Origin: Haladaptatus caseinilyticus
Lineage (GTDB): Archaea; Halobacteriota; Halobacteria; Halobacteriales; Haladaptataceae
NCBI RefSeq assembly: GCF_026248685.1
Contig: NZ_CP111036.1
Span: 186,001 to 250,000, forward strand
Direction of reading: 5' to 3'
DNA length: 64,000 nt
Under the pieces are notes generated by a model. That model saw nothing but the letters and a program-made list of their open reading frames with translations, did no database searches and was not told the DNA's origin. How positions within the stretch are numbered: the first letter of the stretch is position 1; the number at the start of each line of letters is the position of its first letter. The translations under genes were made by a program, and so were the position numbers. This document shows, one piece after another, positions 43,916-51,505 of the stretch.

Positions 43916-44326
43916 ATGTCAAAAAGAGTTTCGGAACTCCAAGTTTTGGTCTTTCGACTCGAAAACAAACGATACTGCGTCGATATCGCACATATCGACG
44001 AAATCGTCGATAGACACGAGGTGACCACACTTCCTGATTCCCCTCGACACGTCGAGGGAGTGATGGACCTTCGCGGGGCGACGACAACCATCGTCAACCC
44101 GAAGACGGTGCTCGGACTAAACGATTCGGTGACTGGTAATCGTGTCGTCGTCTTCGAGACGGAGGACGAACGACGCATCGGGTGGCTTATCGACGAAGTG
44201 AATCAGGTCGTCAGCGTGGACGAAACCGAATTTGATGACTCCGTCGAAAGCAAATCGGTACACGGCGTTATCCGCCAGAACGATGAGTTCGTCATCTGGG
44301 TCAAGCCGTCAGCGATCAACAACTGA
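43916..44326 (+). CDS. cheW: CheW chemotaxis coupling protein
   Basis: 136 residues, one CheW domain: QVLVFRLENKRYCVDIAHID, GVMDLRGATTTIVNPKTVLG and IGWLIDEVNQVVSVDETEFD. It normally bridges CheA and chemoreceptors. No cheA, cheY or transducer gene occurs in the window, so it is a solitary copy, near a truncated archaellin gene. A purine-rich AGAGAAGG lies just upstream of the ATG as a possible ribosome site. Confidence 0.92.
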   Translation: MSKRVSELQVLVFRLENKRYCVDIAHIDEIVDRHEVTTLPDSPRHVEGVMDLRGATTTIVNPKTVLGLNDSVTGNRVVVFETEDERRIGWLIDEVNQVVSVDETEFDDSVESKSVHGVIRQNDEFVIWVKPSAINN

Positions 44327-44736
44327 GCTGGAACGTACTGAAATGCGTCGCCGACCGCTATCGGAGCGTAGTGATGAATTAGTTGGTCCATCCCACACCA
44401 CGTATGTGCGATCTGGTGCCCTCATGAGTAGTCGAAGCATATCAAAAATATTTTTTAAATGATGATTAGTCAGTCACTTTCCCATCTACTGATTCGAAAG
44501 TAGTTCGGTCGTACCAGTCGGTATCCCTTGTTTCTGAAATTTATTCGTAGAATTCCCATCCATCGTTTTTTGACGATAGAGCGGAAGTACGACCGTCTTA
44601 GCGGGACATAAGACAATCCTTCACACTGTTCAGCGACTGTATAACAAAGAGGGAATCAGGGGATTCGTAGATACAGTTCAGCCCTCGATAGCGGTTCCGT
44701 CGAGGTGCGCAGGACAGTGGTGGAGGCGAGTTACCC
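44327..44736. other. Intergenic stretch without a recognisable gene
   Basis: About 410 bp of lower GC than the flanks between cheW and the glmS leader. It includes a run of T's after cheW (near 44448, possibly its transcript end) and the motif ATAACAAAG at 44641. The rest could be remnant DNA, but no frame gives a protein I can identify. Confidence 0.4.
44641..44649 (+). promoter_or_regulatory. ATAACAAAG motif upstream of the glmS leader
   Basis: Same nine bases as the motif found upstream of genes at 48-58 kb, here pointing rightward towards the leader ORFs (44737) and glmS (44855). Confidence 0.45.
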
Positions 44737-44823
44737 ATGAGATTTCCGAACGCTAGGCGAACAGTAGACAAAAGTCGTAACGCACAGCAGAACGAACGCT
44801 ATCTTTCATTCGGTCAGCAATGA
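44737..44823 (+). CDS. Leader mini-ORF 1 before glmS
   Basis: 28 codons from ATG 44737 (MRFPNARRTV to LSFGQQ), with a strong ribosome site GGAGG ten bases upstream. Its TGA overlaps the ATG of mini-ORF 2 (ATGA at 44820-44823). The peptide is basic and hydrophilic with no known family. The ribosome site and overlap suggest that it is translated and couples into the next frame. Confidence 0.45.
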   Translation: MRFPNARRTVDKSRNAQQNERYLSFGQQ

Positions 44824-44855
44824 GTACAAACGAACTGTGGGAGGTATCCCACTAA
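44820..44855 (+). CDS. Leader mini-ORF 2 overlapping the glmS start
   Basis: Eleven codons, MSTNELWEVSH, then TAA. The stop shares its last A with the glmS ATG (TAATG), so a ribosome finishing it can re-initiate on glmS. It spans the hairpin at 44837-44852, so its translation would open that hairpin. Confidence 0.5.
   Translation: MSTNELWEVSH
44837..44852 (+). promoter_or_regulatory. Hairpin sequestering the glmS ribosome site
   Basis: GTGGGA-GGTA-TCCCAC, a 6-bp stem with a 4-base loop ending two bases before the glmS ATG. The only good ribosome site for glmS (GGGAGG) is in this stem and loop, suggesting translation control. Confidence 0.5.
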
Positions 44856-46675
44856 TGTGTGGTATTATCGCTCGGATCGGCGAAACCGACGACGCGGTGG
44901 ACGAACTGCTCGTCGGTCTCGAAAATCTCGAATACCGAGGATACGATTCGGCAGGATTGGCGGTGAAAAACGGCCGTGGTCCGACGGTTTTCAAGCGCGA
45001 GGGACAGATCTCGAACCTCAAGGATTTGCTGGCGAACGAGGTTCCGTCCGGGGAGCTTGGAATCGGTCACACGCGCTGGAGCACTCACGGTCCTCCGACT
45101 GACGAGAACGCTCATCCACATACCGGCTGCTCCGATCGCGTTGCAGTCGTCCACAACGGTATCATCGAGAACCACGACGCGCTCCGGACGGAGCTCAGTG
45201 AACGAGGTCACTATTTCAAGAGTGATACCGACACCGAAGTCATCCCTCACTTGGTGGAAGAACACCTCGCAGATGGCGCAACGCCGGAACAAGCGTTCCG
45301 ACGGACGGTACAGCGACTTTCGGGAAGTTACGCCATCGCCATGTTGGTCGACGAGAGCGACGCCATCTACGCGACCCGTTCCGGGTCGCCGCTCGTACTC
45401 GGCGTTCGTGAGGGGAAGTATTACCTCGCCAGTGACGTCCCCGCCTTCTTGGATTTCACTGACGAAGTTATCTTCCTCGACGACGGCGATGTGGTCGTCC
45501 TCGAACCGGGCCACCACGAAATCACGACGCTCGACGGCGAACCGATCGAACGCCCGACGCAGACTATCGATTGGGACCCTGAGGATGCAGGGAAGGGTGC
45601 CTACGACCATTACATGCTCAAGGAAATTCACGAACAACCCACGTCGCTCCGCCAAACGCTTCGAGGGCGAGCCGACCCCGTAACAGGTGACATCCACCTC
45701 GAAGATTTTCCACCGGGGACGTTCGAGGACGTCGAACGAGTCCAGTTCGTCGCTTGTGGGACGTCGTATCACGCAGGCTTGGTCGGGAGCAACTTCATCG
45801 GAAGTCGGGGGCTCCCTTCCCAGACGTTCCTCGCGAGCGAATACGCCGTTTCGAGACCGCCAGTCGATGAAAATACGCTCGTTATCGGCGTCACCCAAAG
45901 CGGTGAGACGGCGGACACGCTCGCTGCACTCAGGGAGGCGAAAGACGGCGGCGCACGAACGCTCGCGGTGACGAACGTCGTCGGGTCCACGGCCGCCCGC
46001 GAATGCGATGACGCGTTGTTCATCCGAGCAGGACCCGAAATCGGCGTCGCCGCGACGAAGACGTTCTCCTCACAAGTCGTCTCGCTTTCCCTGCTCGGGG
46101 AGCGACTCGTCCGTGACGTGGTCGGCCACAGAAGCGAAGGCATAACGGATGTGCTGTCCGCGCTTTCGGACCTCCCTGACCACGTCCAACAGATTCTCGA
46201 CTATTCGAAAGCCCATCGGATCGCAAAACAGTACCACGACAGTGAGGCGTACTTCTTCATCGGCCGGGGGTCGGTCTTCCCGGTCGCACTCGAAGGTGCG
46301 CTCAAATTCAAAGAGATATCCTACGAACACGCGGAAGGCTTCGCAGCGGGAGAGTTGAAACACGGACCGCTAGCCTTGGTTACGCCCGCAACGCCCGTCT
46401 TCGCGGTGTTCACTGGCCGCCACGATCAGAAGACGTTGAGCAACGTAAAGGAGGTCGAAGCCCGCGGTGCACCGGTCGTCGCAGTGACGAGCGATGCGAA
46501 CGAAGCGGTCGTCCAGCATGCGAACGACGTACTGACGATTCCCGAGACGCATCCCGACGTCGCGGGTATCCTCGCCAACGTCCAACTCCAACTGCTCTCG
46601 TATCACGCCGCGGAGCAACTCGACCGGCCCATCGATAAACCGCGTAACCTGGCCAAGAGCGTGACCGTCGAATGA
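44855..46675 (+). CDS. glmS: Glutamine-fructose-6-phosphate aminotransferase (isomerising)
   Basis: 606 residues from ATG 44855. Cys2 (MCGIIARIG) is the glutaminase nucleophile once Met is removed. Glutaminase domain marks are RGYDSAGLAV and TRWSTHGPPTDENAHPH. Two SIS sugar-isomerase domains follow, with VACGTSYHAGLVG, VTQSGETADTLAALREAKD and, near the C-terminus, RPIDKPRNLAKSVTVE. It makes glucosamine 6-phosphate from fructose 6-phosphate and glutamine, the entry to UDP-GlcNAc, which the glycan cluster downstream needs. The GTG at 44837 is an unlikely start. Preceded by two overlapping mini-ORFs. Confidence 0.95.
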   Translation: MCGIIARIGETDDAVDELLVGLENLEYRGYDSAGLAVKNGRGPTVFKREGQISNLKDLLANEVPSGELGIGHTRWSTHGPPTDENAHPHTGCSDRVAVVHNGIIENHDALRTELSERGHYFKSDTDTEVIPHLVEEHLADGATPEQAFRRTVQRLSGSYAIAMLVDESDAIYATRSGSPLVLGVREGKYYLASDVPAFLDFTDEVIFLDDGDVVVLEPGHHEITTLDGEPIERPTQTIDWDPEDAGKGAYDHYMLKEIHEQPTSLRQTLRGRADPVTGDIHLEDFPPGTFEDVERVQFVACGTSYHAGLVGSNFIGSRGLPSQTFLASEYAVSRPPVDENTLVIGVTQSGETADTLAALREAKDGGARTLAVTNVVGSTAARECDDALFIRAGPEIGVAATKTFSSQVVSLSLLGERLVRDVVGHRSEGITDVLSALSDLPDHVQQILDYSKAHRIAKQYHDSEAYFFIGRGSVFPVALEGALKFKEISYEHAEGFAAGELKHGPLALVTPATPVFAVFTGRHDQKTLSNVKEVEARGAPVVAVTSDANEAVVQHANDVLTIPETHPDVAGILANVQLQLLSYHAAEQLDRPIDKPRNLAKSVTVE

Positions 46676-46763
46676 ACCGGACGGGTAATCGAAGCTTACC
46701 CGTCCGAACCAACCTGAACGGTCAGCGCGGTTTAATCGCTGTCCAACCCCAGTTTCGACAGGA

Positions 46764-47723
46764 ATGAACGCCGTCGTACTCTCTCTGGACGCCGAGCTTG
46801 CCTGGGGGTACCACGACCTCGCGGAGGTTCCGGAACACGTCGAGAGTGCACGAACGTCGTGGTCTCGTCTCCTCGCACTCTTCGACGAGTACAACGTTCC
46901 GGCCACGTGGGCCGTCGTCGGACACCTCTTTCTCGATTCGTGCGACGGAGAACACACCAGCCACGTAGCACCGACCGATGACTGGTTCGACCGCGACCCG
47001 AGCGGCGTCGCGGAACGACATCCACTCTGGTTCGCGGACGGCCTCATCGAGGATATCTCCGACGCGAAGGCGAGCCACGAAATCGGCTGTCACACGTTCT
47101 CCCATGTCGAATACGGTGACGAACGAACGACCCGGGAGGTGGCAGTCGCGGAGACTCGAGCCAGTCTCGAAATCGCGGATGATGTCGGTTACGATTTAGA
47201 ATCGTTCGTCTTCCCGAGGAACAATATCGGCCATCGGGACGTGCTCGCAGCGTACGGCTTTACCTGCTATCGAGGGACCCGTCCCGAGCTCTGGTACGAT
47301 AGGGGCCGGTTCCGGTCGCTCGCCAAGGCTATCGACTTGACCGTGAGCAAGACGAGTCCACCACTCGTCACCCCCGAACCGGACGAATACGGGTTGATAA
47401 ACATCCCCGCGTCGATGTTCCTCTTCGGCTACGAAGGTCGAGTTCGAACCATCACCGAAGGTATCTGGGAAGACCCACTCATTCGGTCGGCAAAACGCGG
47501 AATCGACCGCGCCGCGGACGCCGACGAGGGTATCTTCCACCTCTGGATGCATCCCAACAACTTCACCGAGGAGCGTGACTTCGAGCGGCTACGCGTCGTG
47601 CTGGAACACCTCGCCAAGCGTCGGGACGAGGCGAGAGTGCAAGTGCTGACGATGGGGGAAATCGCCAACCAACTTCGGGAAGCCGATCCTGCGACGACGC
47701 GAACCCCGATCGGCCCGCGTTGA
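46764..47723 (+). CDS. Polysaccharide deacetylase (NodB-like)
   Basis: 319 residues. The N-terminus MNAVVLSLDAELAWGYHDLA carries the first metal/catalytic Asp. The metal-binding histidines are in SHEIGCHTFSHVEYGD, followed by FVFPRNNIGHRDVLAAYGF and, near the end, FHLWMHPNNFTEERDFERL. No signal peptide, so it probably works on lipid-linked or nucleotide-linked sugar inside the cell. TATA-like GTTTAATCG lies about 30 bp upstream. Downstream of glmS on the same strand but with its own promoter. Confidence 0.88.
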   Translation: MNAVVLSLDAELAWGYHDLAEVPEHVESARTSWSRLLALFDEYNVPATWAVVGHLFLDSCDGEHTSHVAPTDDWFDRDPSGVAERHPLWFADGLIEDISDAKASHEIGCHTFSHVEYGDERTTREVAVAETRASLEIADDVGYDLESFVFPRNNIGHRDVLAAYGFTCYRGTRPELWYDRGRFRSLAKAIDLTVSKTSPPLVTPEPDEYGLINIPASMFLFGYEGRVRTITEGIWEDPLIRSAKRGIDRAADADEGIFHLWMHPNNFTEERDFERLRVVLEHLAKRRDEARVQVLTMGEIANQLREADPATTRTPIGPR

Positions 47724-47856
47724 CGGACTCGAGGTTGGCATCAATCAACGGCGAATCGTTTCGGTCTGACCCGTTTCCGATCCGCCCGAAAAATTCGGAG
47801 TTCCTTTTTCCGGAGATACCGACGGACTGCGGCAGGACGATTATTCACTCAGTGTA

Positions 47857-48081
47857 TCAAGCATCGTGGGGCCGAGGGGGGTCGCTCGTGGCTTGAAGGG
47901 ACCGGAGAGCGGCGGAAAATGTAGCGGCTAATTCGTACGCGAGCGAGCGCCGGGAGAAACCGTCGATGTCCACGGCCGGAAACCACGTGCCATCTTTCGT
48001 AGATATGGCCTGAGGAACGACATCCGTTACGGCCGCACCGACGGTCGTAGTGACTCCGACGTTTGCATCAGTTTTCTCCAC
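47857..48081 (-). CDS. Possible small protein (74 residues)
   Basis: MEKTDANVGVTTTVGAAVTD onwards, with IDGFSRRSLAYELAATFSAA then LRSLQATSDPPRP near the end. The frame has fair coding character (GC-rich third bases) and sits in the only sizeable gap (47724-48144) between the deacetylase and the tRNA-like gene. I recognise no family; the rest of that gap holds nothing I can name. Confidence 0.35.
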   Translation of the reverse strand: MEKTDANVGVTTTVGAAVTDVVPQAISTKDGTWFPAVDIDGFSRRSLAYELAATFSAALRSLQATSDPPRPHDA

Positions 48082-48144
48082 TCGACGTCCTGAAAGACAA
48101 CGCCACGCTCGCTTTCACTCCTCGCCCTCGCTCGTCGAAGAAAA

Positions 48145-48229
48145 CGGAAGGGGCGGGATTCGAACCACGCGAAGCCTATCAGGCTCCCACCGACGAATCG
48201 GTGGTGCTCTACCACTGAGCCACCCTTCC
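48145..48229 (-). tRNA. Anomalous tRNA-like gene, possible pseudo-tRNA
   Basis: Minus strand. Acceptor GGAAGGG/CCCTTCC and D arm GCTC-AGTGGTA-GAGC are perfect. The anticodon stem CCACC/GGTGG closes an 8-base loop (GATTCGTC) instead of 7, so no anticodon can be read safely. There is a long variable region with a hairpin (GCCT-GAT-AGGC), and the T stem GCG(T)GG/CCCGC carries a bulged T. The ATAACAAAG motif lies 27 bp upstream, so it may be transcribed. It may be a damaged tRNA or a specialised tRNA-like RNA. Confidence 0.55.
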
Positions 48230-48255
48230 ACGTTCCATAGGTTGGTCGGAGCTAT

Positions 48256-48264
48256 CTTTGTTAT
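48256..48264 (-). promoter_or_regulatory. ATAACAAAG motif before the tRNA-like gene
   Basis: Minus-strand ATAACAAAG ends 27 bp before the 5' end of the tRNA-like gene, the TATA position. Confidence 0.5.
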
Positions 48265-48338
48265 GGGCAGGCTGAAACCAGTCAATCGACATCTTCGACA
48301 CAAAGGGTCAGTAACAACACCGGTCACCGGGGGTCGAG

Positions 48339-49292
48339 TTAGACCGTCAGTTCGTCGATGAGGGACCCGAGTCCCGACGACAGCGAGACGGTCGATTCGT
48401 AGCCCAACGCCATCTTCGCTCGACTCACGTCGGCTCGACTGTGGTCGATGTCACCCGGACGGGGGTCGACGTGGACGATATCCGACTTCGAGTCGGCCAC
48501 GTCGCGTACCGTCTCTGCGAGTTCTCGAATCGTGACACTCTCGCCGGTGCCGACGTTGAACGCCTCGCCCGTTCGGTCGGTCGTCCCGGCGCGAAGGTTC
48601 GCCTGCACAACGTCCGAGATGTGGACGAAATCCCGGGTTTGGGTGCCGTCACCTTCGATGGTGATGTCCTCGCCTGCGCGCGCCTGCTGCATGAATACCT
48701 GCACGACGCCGCTGTACTCCGGATTTTGTCCCTTCCCGTAGACGTTGAAATATCGGAGTGCCACCGTCTCGACGCCATAGAGGTCGTAAAATCGCCGTGT
48801 GTACTGGTCAGCCGTCAGTTTGTCGATGCCGTACGGGGACGTCGGCATCTTTCGCGCCGATTCCGGAATCGGCACCGACTCGGGAGGTCCGTACACCGCA
48901 GCACTAGATGCGAGGACGACTCGTGCGTCCTCTCGGCGAGCACGGTCGAGGACGGCGAGCGTTCCATCGCAGGTCACAGCGTGGCTTCGAAGCGGGTGCT
49001 CGACGGAACCCTCGACGCTGACCATCGCGGCTTCGTGAAAAACGATATCGACGCCCGCCATCGCATCCCGAACGGTTTTCGGGTCGCGTACGTCGCCTTC
49101 GATGATATCGACCCCTCTCGGGAGCTTTTCCCGACTTCCGGACGAGAAGTCGTCGAGAACACGAACATCGTTTCGTTTCATCAATGCGGCCACGAGATGG
49201 CTTCCGACGAAACCCGCACCACCCGTGACGAGTACGGTCTTCCCATGCGGTCCGATTTCTGACCCACCGTCCGATTCGCTCGGGGTGCTCAT
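48339..49292 (-). CDS. NAD-dependent nucleotide-sugar epimerase (GalE/extended SDR)
   Basis: 317 residues. Rossmann motif VLVTGGAGFVGSHLVAALM, the catalytic triad region SSAAVYGPPESVP and YGIDKLTADQYTRRFYDLYG (YxxxK), then LRYFNVYGKGQNPEYSGVV. Likely UDP-glucose/UDP-GlcNAc 4-epimerase or a related dehydratase; the exact sugar is not inferable. Its start overlaps the phosphodiesterase stop by 4 bp, forming a two-gene unit. Confidence 0.88.
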   Translation of the reverse strand: MSTPSESDGGSEIGPHGKTVLVTGGAGFVGSHLVAALMKRNDVRVLDDFSSGSREKLPRGVDIIEGDVRDPKTVRDAMAGVDIVFHEAAMVSVEGSVEHPLRSHAVTCDGTLAVLDRARREDARVVLASSAAVYGPPESVPIPESARKMPTSPYGIDKLTADQYTRRFYDLYGVETVALRYFNVYGKGQNPEYSGVVQVFMQQARAGEDITIEGDGTQTRDFVHISDVVQANLRAGTTDRTGEAFNVGTGESVTIRELAETVRDVADSKSDIVHVDPRPGDIDHSRADVSRAKMALGYESTVSLSSGLGSLIDELTV

Positions 49293-50875
49293 TCCATATA
49301 CCCCAGCCCTCGGAGTCGGTCCTCCACATCGTCGAAGTTCGCTTCGACTGCCGCAGGGGTTCCCGATTCGCCGTATTCACGCTGTGAAACCGCTCGGTGA
49401 CCGGGTTTCGAACCGCTGTGGAAAATCTCTTTCAACACTCGACCGTCGGCGTCCGAGGGAACCGCCTCGTCCAGCGAGTGGAGGACTGTCGGAGCGATAT
49501 CGGTAACGTTCGCATCCGTCGTTGTCGTCCCTTGTTCGATGCTCGGTCCCCACGCGAAGAAGATTCCTTCCGGTCGATGGCTGGCGACCTTACTCCCGCT
49601 GTCCCGGAACACGTCCCTCGTCAGTGACACCGCAGTTTCGTACTCGTCGCGTCCTTTGACGACCAGATCCGGCGAGCGTGGGTCGGTGGGGAACAGTTCG
49701 TCGCCATCGTGAACTTTGAGCACTCGGTCTTCCGTTTGTGGGTCGGTCAACCCCTCGAACATGGAGCGGAGGTCCTCTTTGATCGCGGGAACGTCCTCGG
49801 GGGTGACAACGCCGGGGTCGAACCGTATCGTATCGTTGATGTACACGTTGCCCGACCCGTGAGCGAACGCGACCGTTTCTTCGAAATCGACGTCGTAGAG
49901 GTTGTGCTCGCCCGGCACCTGTGCGGCGACAGAATCGACGACGGAACGTGGGAGATGTTCGACGAGCAACTTTTCGCTCACGCCCATCCGGGAAAGAAGC
50001 CCCTGTACACGGTCTTTCGTCAGCCCGAGGCGTGCGAGTGCACCCCGTGTTCCGTCCCCGCCTTTTCGGTGGAGCAATCCTTCGCGCTCCAACAGGGTGT
50101 TGAGAAAGACGAACTGGGAGATCGGCCCGAATCCGTGGTCGGAGACGACGAACAGGGCGGCATCGCGGGATTCGGTGTATTCCATCACTTCGCCGAGGAT
50201 ATCGTCCAACTCGCGATAGTGATCGAGGAGGATGTCGTCCTCCCAGATGAGATGCTGGAGTCGGTCCGGCGCGGTGTAGACGAAAAAGAAGAGTCGCCAT
50301 TGTTCTTCCATCAGCCGACGCATCAGCTTTCGTCTGTTGTCGAGCAGGGTGGACAGTTCCTCCAGAAACTCGTCCGGTCGGTCGCGGAACTCGTCCCACG
50401 AGAGACCGATCTTGTAATCCGGAATCGTCTTTTTGAGTTCAGCGCCGAACTCGGTCGGATGCGTGAACCGCTTGTCCATCTCCGGCGTCATCATCCCCGT
50501 GACGAGCGTTCCGTCGATTTCGCTCGCGGGATAGGTCATCGGAACGTTGCCGACGGCTGACGGCGAGATGATATCCCACAGCTCGGGCCGTCGAACGTCG
50601 GCGCTGGTGTTCATTCGGTGGGAATAGCTCGATTCCAGATGCTGGAAATCGTACAGTCCGTGTTTGTCCGGCCATACTCCCGTTGCGATCGTCGGCCATG
50701 CGAGCGGCGTGGCGTCCGGTGTCGTGCTCGAAAGCGGGCCGGAAGCCCCCTCTTCGATCAACCGAGCAAAATTCGGTAGTTGTCCCTCCTCTGTCCATCG
50801 GCGAATCAATCCCCACGGGACGCCGTCAAATCCGAGAACGAACGCCCTCACCGGGTTGGAAGTTTCCATCGACAT
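49289..50875 (-). CDS. Type I phosphodiesterase/alkaline phosphatase superfamily protein
   Basis: 528 residues from ATG 50875 (or ATG 50869). Metal and nucleophile regions: FVLGFDGVPWGLIRRWTEEG (first Asp), STTPDATPLAWPTIATGVWP (nucleophile Thr), then ALFVVSDHGFGPISQFVFLN (Asp-His pair) and SPDLVVKGRDEYE with a further His in VASHRPEGIFFAWG. No signal peptide. Related haloarchaeal proteins are often found near surface-polysaccharide genes. The substrate, possibly a lipid- or nucleotide-linked phosphate, is unknown. A 5' untranslated hairpin lies at 50890-50907. Confidence 0.88.
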   Translation of the reverse strand: MSMETSNPVRAFVLGFDGVPWGLIRRWTEEGQLPNFARLIEEGASGPLSSTTPDATPLAWPTIATGVWPDKHGLYDFQHLESSYSHRMNTSADVRRPELWDIISPSAVGNVPMTYPASEIDGTLVTGMMTPEMDKRFTHPTEFGAELKKTIPDYKIGLSWDEFRDRPDEFLEELSTLLDNRRKLMRRLMEEQWRLFFFVYTAPDRLQHLIWEDDILLDHYRELDDILGEVMEYTESRDAALFVVSDHGFGPISQFVFLNTLLEREGLLHRKGGDGTRGALARLGLTKDRVQGLLSRMGVSEKLLVEHLPRSVVDSVAAQVPGEHNLYDVDFEETVAFAHGSGNVYINDTIRFDPGVVTPEDVPAIKEDLRSMFEGLTDPQTEDRVLKVHDGDELFPTDPRSPDLVVKGRDEYETAVSLTRDVFRDSGSKVASHRPEGIFFAWGPSIEQGTTTTDANVTDIAPTVLHSLDEAVPSDADGRVLKEIFHSGSKPGHRAVSQREYGESGTPAAVEANFDDVEDRLRGLGYME

Positions 50876-50889
50876 ATGTATCGTCGCCG

Positions 50890-50907
50890 GGGCAGGCCGA
50901 CCTGCCC
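50890..50907. promoter_or_regulatory. Hairpin in the 5' leader of the phosphodiesterase unit
   Basis: On the plus strand GGGCAGG-CCGA-CCTGCCC, a 7-bp GC stem, lies between the promoter motif at 50940 and the start at 50875. It could modulate translation or mark a small RNA end. Confidence 0.4.
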
Positions 50908-50939
50908 GTGGCTCTGTCCCTTCACACCATCGGGAATCG

Positions 50940-50948
50940 CTTTGTTAT
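50940..50948 (-). promoter_or_regulatory. ATAACAAAG motif upstream of the phosphodiesterase unit
   Basis: Minus-strand motif 65 bp before the ATG at 50875, implying a leader of about 35-40 bases that contains the hairpin. Confidence 0.45.
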
Positions 50949-51148
50949 GGGCTGATTTCGGCAAATATGGGCGTGGCTACGTCCGGTAGGGCAGGGCTGA
51001 GGAATTCGTTTTGCTGGGGCTTGGACGGGGAGGCGACGGGTGGGACTCCCATCAGAACGAACCCGGCCCCCTCGAGACGTTGTTGCAACGACCGCGCTTC
51101 CGCAATGGTTTGATACGGACGGCCGACCCCCGACAGTCGCTCGGGCAT
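50945..51148 (-). CDS. Possible small protein (67 residues)
   Basis: MPERLSGVGRPYQTIAEARS then LQQRLEGAGFVLMGVPPVAS and a Pro-rich tail. The first 40 residues look like a real helix-strand unit and codons are GC-rich at third positions. Its stop lies at the motif before the phosphodiesterase. No family recognised and no promoter identified; it could be spurious. Confidence 0.3.
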   Translation of the reverse strand: MPERLSGVGRPYQTIAEARSLQQRLEGAGFVLMGVPPVASPSKPQQNEFLSPALPDVATPIFAEISP

Positions 51149-51505
51149 GACTATTCGCTTCTGTCTGCGCCCATCCGTTCGTGGCCGTATCCCCAGGCGG
51201 GCGAGTCGACGAACTCGTCCGTCACGTGATTCCGGGGTATATCACCCGGCGGTGGAAGTCGGGATTGTAGGGAAACACGGAATTCCTCCAGAAAGCGGCA
51301 CGTCGGCAGGATCCGACGGGCAGGCCATCGACGTGCCTTCCAGTGGAGAAGCCGGGAACGGGCGGCCGAAAAAACTCACGAATCGGCCGTGAGCGACGGG
51401 AAATCCTCGTCCGTAGAAATAGCGAAGGAACTTCGTTCTTCAGCAGGCGTTGATCGTCACGACGACCTCCAATTACGCAAAACCGTCTCCAAATCGAATC
51501 CGAAC

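Larger units (their letters stand above)
50876..51505. other. 630-bp gap with at most one small gene
   Basis: Holds the hairpin at 50890, the motif at 50940 and a possible 67-codon frame on the minus strand (50945-51148). The right part (51150-51505) shows no frame with convincing coding character on either strand. Confidence 0.4.

Noticed and set aside
44460-44736. Possible insertion-sequence remnant before glmS
   Set aside because: Low GC and a phrase faintly like a TnpB end, but no terminal repeats and no frame with transposase motifs.
50945-51392. Additional plus-strand frames in the gap before the GT-C-like gene
   Set aside because: Arg/Pro/Ser-rich shadow composition without start signals or motifs.
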